From Pseudomonadota bacterium (GTDB taxonomy: Bacteria; Pseudomonadota; Gammaproteobacteria; Burkholderiales; Burkholderiaceae_D): a stretch of 7,344 bases of DNA. The stretch spans positions 1 to 7,344 of the forward strand of contig JAEYIG010000034.1 of NCBI GenBank assembly GCA_023409175.1, read 5' to 3'. The notes under the pieces were generated by a model that worked only from the letters and a program-made list of their open reading frames with translations, was not told where the DNA came from and did not search any database. This document shows, piece by piece, positions 1 to 6,888 of the stretch (its first letter is position 1; each line of letters opens with the position of its first letter). The translations under genes and the position numbers were made by a program.

Positions 1-354
1 GACCTGTCCCAACGAATGTTTGGAATAAAAACCCCTTGCCACATTCAAAACACGGACATACATTTTTTCACGTAACTGATTGACCAGATTCGATGTAATC
101 CATGCCATCGTATAATCGGTCAGAAAAGTGGCACTTCCTCTGAGAACGAAAACACCAATAATCACCAGTGGAACAAGCCAGAAACTGAAACTGGGATTTT
201 TCACAAACCCATCATCCAGAACGAATTTCAGGATGACAGGAAATATGGGCTCGGTTCCGGCAGTTATCAACATGCCAATCAATACAAGCCCCATACGACC
301 CTTGTATTGGAGAATCAGCTCCAGCAATCTTTTAACAGGTAAGGATAATTTCAT
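1..354 (-). CDS. msbA: Lipid A export ABC transporter MsbA, N-terminal 118 residues (cut by window edge)
   Basis: The minus strand from 354 to the window edge is an open frame of 118 codons starting MKLSLPVKRLLELILQYKGR. Seen: a charged amphipathic N-terminus, a hydrophobic segment at about residues 21-44 (containing TAGTEPIFPVILK), a short loop with the LDDGF signature near 46-50, a second membrane segment at about 59-82, then the start of a cytoplasmic helix (LREKMYVRVL). This is the order of the type 1 ABC-exporter transmembrane domain, and the TEPIFP...LDDGF pattern matches betaproteobacterial MsbA. Known for the family: an inner-membrane homodimer that flips lipid A-core from the inner to the outer leaflet using ATP. 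The ATPase domain lies outside the window, so a related exporter is not fully excluded. The start is the ATG at 354; an in-frame TAA lies five codons upstream (369-367). No strong Shine-Dalgarno is visible, only a weak GAG. The gene follows dnaE after a 291 bp gap. Confidence 0.82.
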   Translation of the reverse strand, partial: MKLSLPVKRLLELILQYKGRMGLVLIGMLITAGTEPIFPVILKFVLDDGFVKNPSFSFWLVPLVIIGVFVLRGSATFLTDYTMAWITSNLVNQLREKMYVRVLNVARGFYSKHSLGQV

Positions 355-645
355 AAACTCATTTCGTTACAGAAACCGGCATTGACAATCCATCCGGCTG
401 AAAAGCTGATGGATGTGTTTTTCATTCCAGGCACAGGAAATAAAACGATGATTTTATGCGAAAAGAAACGAAATAACCAATTTCCGGTAAAAAAGACAAT
501 CCCTATTTATAAATCCGGATGGTGCAACCGCATGTTTCAAAATAAAATGAATAAACATCAGTTTTCAAACTGTGTTCCCGCCTAAAAAAACAGGCAGACC
601 GTTCTTATATAAATCAGGATATTTCCATTATAAGAAATGGTACAC
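355..645 (-). other. Intergenic region between dnaE and msbA
   Basis: This 291 bp gap holds no convincing gene. On the minus strand the best promoter-like pair for msbA is TTGGTT (480-475), an 18-nt spacer, then TAAAAT (456-451); the -35 box matches consensus at only three of six positions, so this is weak. Seen structures: a 5-bp stem CCATT/AATGG (625-640) just after dnaE, a U-loop hairpin (577-598), the perfect inverted repeat CAGTTT-TC-AAACTG (559-572), the 8-bp palindrome ATCCGGAT (513-520), and an imperfect hairpin with arms CATCC/GGATG (391-415) in the presumed msbA leader. The short plus-strand frames here have no family resemblance and no ribosome binding site. Confidence 0.5.
577..598 (-). 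terminator. Hairpin downstream of dnaE, possible weak terminator
   Basis: In the minus-strand transcript the arms TCTGCCT and AGGCGGG can form seven pairs (five Watson-Crick and two G-U) around an eight-base loop containing seven U. The wobble pairs form only in the minus-direction RNA, which suits a structure made in the dnaE transcript, 48 nt after its stop codon. The U-run is in the loop rather than after the stem, so it is not a standard intrinsic terminator. It may instead be an RNA end-protecting hairpin or chance. Confidence 0.2.
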
Positions 646-3600
646 TCAATATACCACTTTCACGTCTTCAAACTGCTGATTCAAACTGTCAAGACATTCA
701 TCGTCTGGCGCAAGAAGCCAATTCGCGCCAAAATCAATTCTGCATTTATTTCCGGCAACTACATAATCCCCCATCAGTCGCATGCCGTCATCCTTAAGAT
801 ATGGAGAAATGACTTCTTTCAGTTTTGCAGGGCTGAATTTTTCGGGTAGAGTAAACGAAATATGCTGACCGAAATGCAATCTGGCCTCAATGATATCCAG
901 CGCATCATCGGCATTCAGCCGCAAGCCACCGGAAAACCTGTCTTCGGAAACTTTTCCGAACACGGCAAGAAATTCATCTTCCCTGAGTATCCCGCGTTTC
1001 TGATCCATCAATTCGGAAAAAACCGTCACCTCAATGGTTCCACTCCCATCATCCAGTGTGACAATCATCATTTTTCCGCGTTGCGTCATCTGGGTCCGGT
1101 TGGCCGAAATGACCCCGGCGACCCACTTCGGATCACGTGAAGGTTCCAGCTCAATGATCCTCGTCTTGGCAAACTGCCGTGCTTCAGCCGAATAGGCATT
1201 GAAAAGATGCCCGGAAAGACAAAATCCCAGCACACCCTTTTCTTCCGTCAATTTGAATTTTTCCGTCCAGTGGGGAACCTTGACATATTCAACAGTATTG
1301 ATGACCTCTTCTTCATCACCGAAAAGGCTTACCTGGTTGGCTGACGCCTCAGCCTGTTCAGCCGCTTCAATGGCCAGATCAACCGATGCCAGGAGAATGG
1401 CACGGTCGACGTCAAAGCAGTCAAACGCCCCGGCACGGATCAGGGATTCAATCGTGCGTCGATTGATCTGATGCTTGTCGACCCGCATGCAAAAATCGAA
1501 CAGGTCCGTAAAAGGCCTCTCTTTTCTGGCATTGACAATTGCTTCGATCGCACCCTCGCCGGAACCTTTCACTGCACCAAGCCCATATCGGATGCCGGAA
1601 ACCGGTTTTCCACTGACACTCGGTGCCTCTCCAACCGGCGTAAAGTAATATTCGGAATGATTGATGTCCGGCGGCAGGATCGTCAGGCCACACACTTCAA
1701 CAGCGTCTTCGACAAGCACTTTTACCTTGTCGGTATCATCCATTGCCAGCGACATATTGGCTGCCATGAACGCTGCCGCATGGTGTTTTTTCAAATAAGC
1801 CGTCTGGTAAGACAACAAGGCATATGCAGCGGCATGAGACTTGTTGAAACCATAGCCGGCGAATTTTTCCATCAAATCGAAAATTTCATCGGCTTTTTCT
1901 TGAGTCAGGTCATTTTTGGCAGCGCCATCACGGAAGATCTGACGATGCCTCGCCATTTCATTCGCATCCTTTTTGCCCATCGCACGGCGCAAAAGATCGG
2001 CGCCACCCAGCGTGTAACCACCGATGACCTGCGCCATCTGCATGACCTGTTCCTGATAGACCATAATGCCGTAAGTCTCGGACAGAATGCCTTTTGTCCG
2101 TTCATCAGGATATTCGAATTTCTCACCATGCTTGCGGCGGCAGAAATCCGGGATCAGGTCCATCGGGCCAGGACGGTAGAGCGCAACCAACGCAATAATG
2201 TCCTCGAACCGGTCAGGCTTGGCGTCCTTCAGCATGCCCTGCATGCCGCGGCTTTCAAGCTGGAATACTGCAACCGTTTTCGCCTTGATCAGCAGGTCAT
2301 ACGTACCCTTGTCGTCCAGTGGGATCGTATCCAGATTGAAATTTGCCATTTCCGGATCGAGCTGCCGAATGTATTTCACGGCAAGATCGAGAATTGTCAG
2401 CGTCGTCAACCCCAAAAAGTCGAACTTGACGAGTCCGACCGCTTCTACGTCACTCTTGTCAAAATGAGAAACCACCCCGGCGTCCCCGCCCTGAGTATAA
2501 AGCGGACAGAAATCAGTCAGTTTTCCCGGTGCGATCAATACACCACCGGCATGCATGCCGACATTCCGGGTAATGCCTTCAACCTGTTCGGCCAGCGCGA
2601 GCAATTGCTTGACTTCTTCTTCCGACTCTTCCCGTTCAGCCAGCATCGGCTCTTCTTTTTTCGCTTCGGCAATCGTGACCTGCTTGCCGGGTTTGAACGG
2701 AATCAGTTTGGAAATGCCATCGCAAAAGTTATAGCCAAGATCCAGAACACGCCCGACGTCACGGACTGCCGCCTTGGCGGCCATCGTACCGAACGTGGCA
2801 ATCTGGGAAACCGCATCCTTGCCGTAACGGTCCTTGACGTATTGAATGACCTTGTCGCGGCCATGCTGGCAGAAATCCACGTCGAAGTCAGGCATCGAAA
2901 CGCGTTCAGGGTTCAAGAAGCGTTCGAAAATCAGGTTGTACGCCAGCGGGTCAAGGTTGGTGATCAGCAGGGAATACGCCACCAGCGATCCAGCGCCGGA
3001 ACCACGGCCCGGACCAACCGGAACGCCATTGTTTTTAGCCCAACGGATAAAGTCGGCGACAATCAGGAAGTACCCCGAAAATCCCATATTGATGATCGTC
3101 CCGATCTCATAATCGAGTCGCTCGTCATAGCGTGGACGCTGCGTCTTTCTTTCCTCCTCATCCGGGAAAAGCTCTTCCAGTCTTTTTTCAAGCCCGTGTT
3201 TTGCTTCACTGGTCAGGAATTCATCCAGAGTCATCCCGTCAGGAGTCGGGAATACGGGCAATTTATGATGCCCCAGTTCCAGGACCAGATTGCACCGGCG
3301 GGAGATTTCCACTGAATTCTGGATCGCTCCGGGAAGATCGGCAAACAACTCTGCCATTTCTTCCTGCGTATAAAAATACTGACGCTCATTGAAATTGTGC
3401 GCACGCCGCTTGTTGGAAAGAATTTCCCCTTCAGAAATACAGGTTCTGGCCTCGTGTGCGGCAAATTGTTCCTGTGACAGGAACTGGACCGGATGTGTCG
3501 CAACAACCGGCAATTGCAACTTGTCTGCCAACTCGACGGCATGGCGCAAATATTGTTCCAGCCCCTGATGTCCGGTCCTCTGGATTTCAATGTAAAAATT

Positions 3601-4107
3601 GTCCGGAAATATACTGGCCCATCTTAAAGCGCATTTTTCCGCGTTATCGAAACTGGACGATTCAAACGCCATCCCGATGTCGCCCTGTTTGGCTCCCGAC
3701 AAGGCGATCAGCCCCATATCCGGAGATTTCTGCGATAAGGCCACAAGCCATTCGATCCTGATTTCCGCACGTCCGCGCCATTGGTTTTCAAGCCATGATT
3801 TGGTCAGAAGTTCACATAAATTCAGGTATCCGGTCCGGTCCTTGACCAGCAAAAGAAGCCGGAAAGGTTTTTCCCGGTCAGCGTCATTCGTGATCCAGAC
3901 ATCACATCCGGCAATCGGCTTCACCCCTTTTTTCCGCGCGGCCTTGTAAAACTTGATCAATCCGAACAAATTGGCCAGATCAGTCAGTGCCATGGCAGGC
4001 TGTCCGTCCTTGGCGGCTGCGGCAATGACATCCTCAATCCGGACCAGTCCATCGACGATGGAATATTCTGAATGAAGACGGAGATGAACGAAGCGGGTAT
4101 TTTCCAT
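646..4107 (-). CDS. dnaE: DNA polymerase III subunit alpha (replicative polymerase)
   Basis: The 1153-residue protein is close to the usual length for proteobacterial DnaE. It catalyses template-directed DNA synthesis in the replicase core, together with the epsilon proofreader and the beta clamp. Seen in order: N-terminal PHP domain (about 5-210, FVHLRLHSEYS at 6-16); polymerase palm and fingers with VGPGRGSGAGSL (364-375); the catalytic motif PDFDVDF at 406-412 (D407 and D409) and the third aspartate in KFDFLGL (D563), matching E. coli D401, D403 and D555; GMHAGGV at 517-523; GYGFNKSHAAAYALLSYQTA (751-770); a helix-hairpin-helix segment near 880-897; the clamp-binding motif QVSLF at 925-929; and an OB fold at about 995-1075. 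All three catalytic aspartates are present. The first metal-binding histidine of the PHP HxH motif is Arg10, as in E. coli. The start is the ATG at 4107; an in-frame TAA lies four codons upstream. The Shine-Dalgarno is poor. Confidence 0.97.
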   Translation of the reverse strand: MENTRFVHLRLHSEYSIVDGLVRIEDVIAAAAKDGQPAMALTDLANLFGLIKFYKAARKKGVKPIAGCDVWITNDADREKPFRLLLLVKDRTGYLNLCELLTKSWLENQWRGRAEIRIEWLVALSQKSPDMGLIALSGAKQGDIGMAFESSSFDNAEKCALRWASIFPDNFYIEIQRTGHQGLEQYLRHAVELADKLQLPVVATHPVQFLSQEQFAAHEARTCISEGEILSNKRRAHNFNERQYFYTQEEMAELFADLPGAIQNSVEISRRCNLVLELGHHKLPVFPTPDGMTLDEFLTSEAKHGLEKRLEELFPDEEERKTQRPRYDERLDYEIGTIINMGFSGYFLIVADFIRWAKNNGVPVGPGRGSGAGSLVAYSLLITNLDPLAYNLIFERFLNPERVSMPDFDVDFCQHGRDKVIQYVKDRYGKDAVSQIATFGTMAAKAAVRDVGRVLDLGYNFCDGISKLIPFKPGKQVTIAEAKKEEPMLAEREESEEEVKQLLALAEQVEGITRNVGMHAGGVLIAPGKLTDFCPLYTQGGDAGVVSHFDKSDVEAVGLVKFDFLGLTTLTILDLAVKYIRQLDPEMANFNLDTIPLDDKGTYDLLIKAKTVAVFQLESRGMQGMLKDAKPDRFEDIIALVALYRPGPMDLIPDFCRRKHGEKFEYPDERTKGILSETYGIMVYQEQVMQMAQVIGGYTLGGADLLRRAMGKKDANEMARHRQIFRDGAAKNDLTQEKADEIFDLMEKFAGYGFNKSHAAAYALLSYQTAYLKKHHAAAFMAANMSLAMDDTDKVKVLVEDAVEVCGLTILPPDINHSEYYFTPVGEAPSVSGKPVSGIRYGLGAVKGSGEGAIEAIVNARKERPFTDLFDFCMRVDKHQINRRTIESLIRAGAFDCFDVDRAILLASVDLAIEAAEQAEASANQVSLFGDEEEVINTVEYVKVPHWTEKFKLTEEKGVLGFCLSGHLFNAYSAEARQFAKTRIIELEPSRDPKWVAGVISANRTQMTQRGKMMIVTLDDGSGTIEVTVFSELMDQKRGILREDEFLAVFGKVSEDRFSGGLRLNADDALDIIEARLHFGQHISFTLPEKFSPAKLKEVISPYLKDDGMRLMGDYVVAGNKCRIDFGANWLLAPDDECLDSLNQQFEDVKVVY

Positions 4108-4119
4108 GCAACTATTTTA

Positions 4120-4145
4120 CTTGGGGTTATCCTGATGACCCGAAG
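4120..4145 (-). promoter_or_regulatory. Imperfect hairpin just upstream of the dnaE start
   Basis: In the minus-strand transcript, CTTCGGGT and ACCCCAAG can pair as CTT/AAG and GGGT/ACCC with one C-C mismatch, around a ten-base loop. The hairpin ends 12 nt before the dnaE ATG and includes the only purine tract (AAG) near the start. It lacks a following U-run, so it is not an intrinsic terminator for the helicase gene. It could lower or modulate dnaE translation, but this is inference from one short stem. Confidence 0.25.
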
Positions 4146-4163
4146 AGTTTAATAGACAAAAAA

Positions 4164-5579
4164 TTATTTGTTCTTCGGCTTGGGCAGTCCGCCCAACAAA
4201 GCCGCAACCGGTTTTTTAACTGTTTTCACAGACTGTTTATCCGACTCTTTCTCGGCTTTCGCAGATACAGATGGCACATACGGCTGGTCGAACCAGGGAT
4301 CCTTGCTCTTCTTTTCCAACCCGACCGATCTGTACGGACTGCGTTCAGAGCGTTTGCCTGCACCGGCATTTCCTGTTGCCGGCTGGTTGTGACGGCCACT
4401 GTCGAAATCAGGTATTTTCTCAAGCGGCAACTGGCGCCGGGTCAGTTTTTCAATTTCTTTCAACAGGCGTTCGTCTTTTTCGGCATATAAAGAGATTGCC
4501 TCACCCTTGGAACCGGCCCGGCCCGTCCGCCCGATCCTGTGAACGTAATCCTCCGCCACAAAAGGCAAGTCAAAATTGATGACGCATGGCAATTCTTCAA
4601 TATGCAAACCCCGTGCAGCCACATCGGTGGCTACCAGAATGTCAATGTCTCCCGATTTGAATGCTTCCAGCGTTGCCATCCGTTCAGACTGTGTCTTGTC
4701 TCCGTGGATGGCAGAAGCCTTCAGCCCTTTTTTCTCCAGCTGTCTTGCCAGACGCGACGCACCTGCCTTCGTATTGGAAAAAATCAGGACCTGTTCCTCT
4801 TTCCGGTCTTTCAGGAGATATTCGACCGCCGCATTTCTTTCACTTTCCTCGATCCTGTATACCGTTTGCTTGACGTTTTCGGCCGTGGCATTCTGTCTCG
4901 CCACTTCCACGGTGACAGGGTCTTTCAGGAAACTCTTGGCCAGTTTTTTGATGTCATTTGAAAAAGTGGCCGAGAAAAGCAGGTTCTGCCTTTGTTTCGG
5001 CAACAGGTTTACGATGCGCTGCAAATCCGGCAGGAAACCCATATCCAGCATCCTGTCCGCCTCATCCAGGACAAGGATGTGCGTCTGCGACAGATTGACG
5101 TTTTTCTGCTGGACGTGATCAAGCAAACGTCCCGGAGTCGCAATCAGGATTTCAACCCCTGCCTGCAAGGAACTGGTTTGGGCCGACATGTCGACTCCGC
5201 CGAAAACCACTGATGACCTGACAGGCGTGTACTTGGCATATTTCCTGACATCTTCGTACACCTGGTCAGCCAGCTCACGTGTAGGAACGAGGACGAGTGC
5301 CCTGACAGGATGACGGGCCGGAGACATGCTTGTATTGGCCGTCTCCAACAGCGACTGCAGTACCGGCAGGGAATAACCTGCGGTTTTCCCTGTTCCCGTT
5401 TGTGCCGCCCCCATAATATCCTTGCCCTGCATGATGATGGGAATGGCCTGAACCTGAATGGGCGTCGGTGAAACATACCCCAAATCATCCAGCGCTTTCA
5501 AAATATCTGAAGAAAGGCCGAAATCCTCGAACTTTATGAGAGGATCAGTCTGGGTCGTTTTTTGCGGTGTGTCTGACAT
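4164..5579 (-). CDS. rhlE: DEAD-box ATP-dependent RNA helicase, RhlE type
   Basis: From the ATG at 5579 the protein has 471 residues and all DEAD-box motifs. Seen: Q motif (F17, and Q42 in PTPIQ), motif I AQTGTGKT (59-66), Ia PTREL (99-103), Ib TPGR (148-151), II LDEADR (D172-E173-A174-D175), III SAT (203-205), IV LIFSNT (265-270), V ATDVAARGL (317-325), VI HRIGRTGRAG (347-356). The core ends near residue 385. A basic, serine-rich, low-complexity tail follows and ends in KPKNK, as is common in RhlE proteins and likely for RNA contact. Known role: ATP-dependent local unwinding of RNA in ribosome assembly, mRNA turnover and cold adaptation. The subfamily call rests on GLHIEELPCVINFDLP next to motif V; RhlB or SrmB are less likely. 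Start choice: the ATG gives MSDTPQK, a familiar N-terminus for these proteins, but an in-frame TTG at 5594 has a better Shine-Dalgarno (AGAAG, nine bases away) and would add MNSAV. dnaE follows 56 bp downstream. Confidence 0.93.
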   Translation of the reverse strand: MSDTPQKTTQTDPLIKFEDFGLSSDILKALDDLGYVSPTPIQVQAIPIIMQGKDIMGAAQTGTGKTAGYSLPVLQSLLETANTSMSPARHPVRALVLVPTRELADQVYEDVRKYAKYTPVRSSVVFGGVDMSAQTSSLQAGVEILIATPGRLLDHVQQKNVNLSQTHILVLDEADRMLDMGFLPDLQRIVNLLPKQRQNLLFSATFSNDIKKLAKSFLKDPVTVEVARQNATAENVKQTVYRIEESERNAAVEYLLKDRKEEQVLIFSNTKAGASRLARQLEKKGLKASAIHGDKTQSERMATLEAFKSGDIDILVATDVAARGLHIEELPCVINFDLPFVAEDYVHRIGRTGRAGSKGEAISLYAEKDERLLKEIEKLTRRQLPLEKIPDFDSGRHNQPATGNAGAGKRSERSPYRSVGLEKKSKDPWFDQPYVPSVSAKAEKESDKQSVKTVKKPVAALLGGLPKPKNK

Positions 5580-5907
5580 AACTGCGGAATTCAATAATTA
5601 AAACTTCTGCCGGTTGATCCGAATAATGCTTTTTTTACAACCGTCGAAATAAATTCGGAAGGATGTATTGTACGATAGACCGTCTTGAAAAAGCAGGCTT
5701 TTGTCTTTTTCCTTGGGAAAAGCTTTCAATCAGTCTCATCCGGATTCATCCATCCGCCCCTTCAATCATGTAAACCTGTCTCACCTGTCGGCTGCTTGTG
5801 GCCTAACGTCCCCAATCCTCCCGGGCGCCCCAAAAACAGGAAAAATTTGCAGGGGAACGTGTGGCTCTTCGTGCCTTTCTTCAGTATCCATTGAAGAAGG
5901 TATAAAA
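5580..5907. other. Divergent intergenic region between the helicase and transporter genes
   Basis: This 328 bp gap separates two divergent genes and should hold both promoters. On the minus strand a good -10 box, TACAAT (5672-5667), lies about 90 bp before the helicase start, but no convincing -35 box accompanies it. On the plus strand I cannot name a promoter. Seen structures on the plus strand: an inverted repeat AAAAGC/GCTTTT (5689-5702), a hairpin CTTTTTC/GGAAAAG with a CTTG loop (5705-5722), a small CGGAT/ATCCG hairpin (5741-5756), the direct repeat ACCTGTC at 5774-5780 and 5783-5789, and the structured leader of the transporter (listed separately). Open frames crossing this region start only at TTG codons and resemble no family. 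Confidence 0.5.
5775..5903 (+). promoter_or_regulatory. Candidate structured 5' leader of the transporter gene with Shine-Dalgarno-sequestering hairpin
   Basis: Two adjacent stems can be drawn in the plus-strand RNA. The first pairs 5800-5813 with 5852-5866: GGCC with GGCT, then ACGT with ACGT and CCCC with GGGG, with a two-base internal mismatch and one bulged A. The second pairs CCTTTCTTCA (5874-5883) with TGAAGAAGG (5892-5900), nine Watson-Crick pairs with one bulged U, extendable outward by three pairs including two G-U, and with an eight-base loop. Its 3' arm is the Shine-Dalgarno of the TTG start at 5908. Either CCTGT copy (5775-5779 or 5784-5788) can pair with ACAGG (5836-5840) inside the loop of the first stem, giving a pseudoknot topology. 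This resembles a translation-controlling riboswitch or protein-binding leader, but I recognise no known class (no TPP, cobalamin, FMN or fluoride core), and short stems can arise by chance. Confidence 0.35.
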
Positions 5908-6888
5908 TTGATCGCTGGATTTACAAAAACTGTCGCAGTCAACATTCCCATGCTTGCCTACCTGAAACTGTTCCTGAAGAACTGGACACTGCCATTAGCC
6001 ATGCTGGCAGGCGGCATCGGATTCCCGGTCTTCAGACACCTGTCGTTTCTGACACCTTATCTCATCTTTACCATGTTGCTGCTGACATTTTGTAAAGTAC
6101 CGTTTGAAGACCTGAAATTCAAGGCTGTCCATGTCTGGCTACTTGCTGTCCAGCTCGGTGGGGCTGTTGCGGTTTATTCATTGTTAAGCCCATTCAACGT
6201 TCTGGTCGCTGAAGGCGCCTTCATTTGCGTTATCGCCCCAACCGCCACGGCAGCAGCTGTCATCACTGACAAACTGGGTGGCAGCGCCGGCAGCCTGATC
6301 AGCTATACCCTATTGGCAAATCTGGGAACAGCGATAGCCGCGCCATCGCTGTTCCCCCTTATTCACCCCATCAGTTCCGAACCGGGTTTTTTGAACGCTT
6401 TTCTCGTCATCCTGCAAAAGGTGTTTCCCCTTCTGATCTGCCCATTCATTGCCGCGACACTCATGCGCCGCTTTACGCCAGTGCTGCACAAAGTACTGAC
6501 CCGGTATAACGAGACCGCTTTTTACCTGTGGGCACTTGCCCTGATCGTCGTCATGGCGCAAACCGTCAATACCCTCGTCAATGAGCCTGAAGACGGCTGG
6601 ACGGAAATCTGGATCGCGCTGGCTGCCGGAGCCGTTTGCTGCCTGCAGTTTTACATCGGGAAACGGATCGGCAGCCGCTATCATGAACGCATCAGCGGAG
6701 GCCAGTCACTGGGCCAGAAAAATACCATTCTCGCCATCTGGATGGCACATGTCTATATGAGCCCGATTACCGCTATCGGTGCAGGTTCTTACGTCGTCTG
6801 GCAAAACATCATCAATTCTTGGCAACTCTGGAAACAACGCAAAAACATTGATGCCGGCCTCATTGATCCTTCGAAAAAAGAAGTGTAA
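5908..6888 (+). CDS. Bile acid:sodium symporter-fold (BASS) membrane transporter
   Basis: The 326-residue product is almost entirely hydrophobic, with about nine or ten membrane segments (roughly 28-41, 48-63, 74-92, 96-119, 130-153, 164-185, 204-224, 231-250, 273-301). The charged N-terminal stretch KLFLKNWTLPLAM resembles BASS/COG0385 permeases. Two family hallmarks are visible: the broken helix with APTATAAAVITDKLGG (110-125) and the second crossover segment GQKNTILAIWMAHVYMSP (269-286). The tail is short and charged. Known for the family: inner-membrane transport of organic anions, often sodium-coupled. The substrate cannot be told from this sequence, so no symbol is given. Start choice: the TTG at 5908 is preceded by GAAGAAGG ending seven bases upstream, the best ribosome site nearby. 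The ATG at 5950 has none but would still give a complete 312-residue protein. An in-frame TTG at 5701 would add 69 non-hydrophobic, unrelated residues and is rejected. The gene diverges from the helicase gene, and a DUF389 gene follows on the same strand. Confidence 0.82.
   Translation: MIAGFTKTVAVNIPMLAYLKLFLKNWTLPLAMLAGGIGFPVFRHLSFLTPYLIFTMLLLTFCKVPFEDLKFKAVHVWLLAVQLGGAVAVYSLLSPFNVLVAEGAFICVIAPTATAAAVITDKLGGSAGSLISYTLLANLGTAIAAPSLFPLIHPISSEPGFLNAFLVILQKVFPLLICPFIAATLMRRFTPVLHKVLTRYNETAFYLWALALIVVMAQTVNTLVNEPEDGWTEIWIALAAGAVCCLQFYIGKRIGSRYHERISGGQSLGQKNTILAIWMAHVYMSPITAIGAGSYVVWQNIINSWQLWKQRKNIDAGLIDPSKKEV

Noticed and set aside
382..585. A 67-codon plus-strand frame between msbA and dnaE
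   Set aside because: It lies in the AT-rich intergenic stretch, opposite the likely msbA promoter and leader. It has no Shine-Dalgarno and no family resemblance.
1471..3315. A 614-codon open frame on the plus strand opposite dnaE
   Set aside because: Its codons lie exactly opposite dnaE codons, so its stops would correspond to dnaE codons TTA, CTA and TCA. dnaE simply avoids these rare codons over this stretch. The translation is rich in His, Arg, Phe and Gln, has no recognisable family, and dnaE is certain.
5689..5722. Back-to-back hairpins (AAAAGC/GCTTTT and CTTTTTC/GGAAAAG) resembling intrinsic terminators
   Set aside because: They lie at the divergent start side of both genes, where no transcript should end. 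The stems are mostly A-T, and no upstream gene reads into them on either strand.
5701..5907. A 69-residue N-terminal extension of the transporter from a TTG at 5701
   Set aside because: The extension is non-hydrophobic, Pro/Ser/Cys-rich and unlike any BASS protein, and its TTG has no ribosome site. The same bases form the structured leader.
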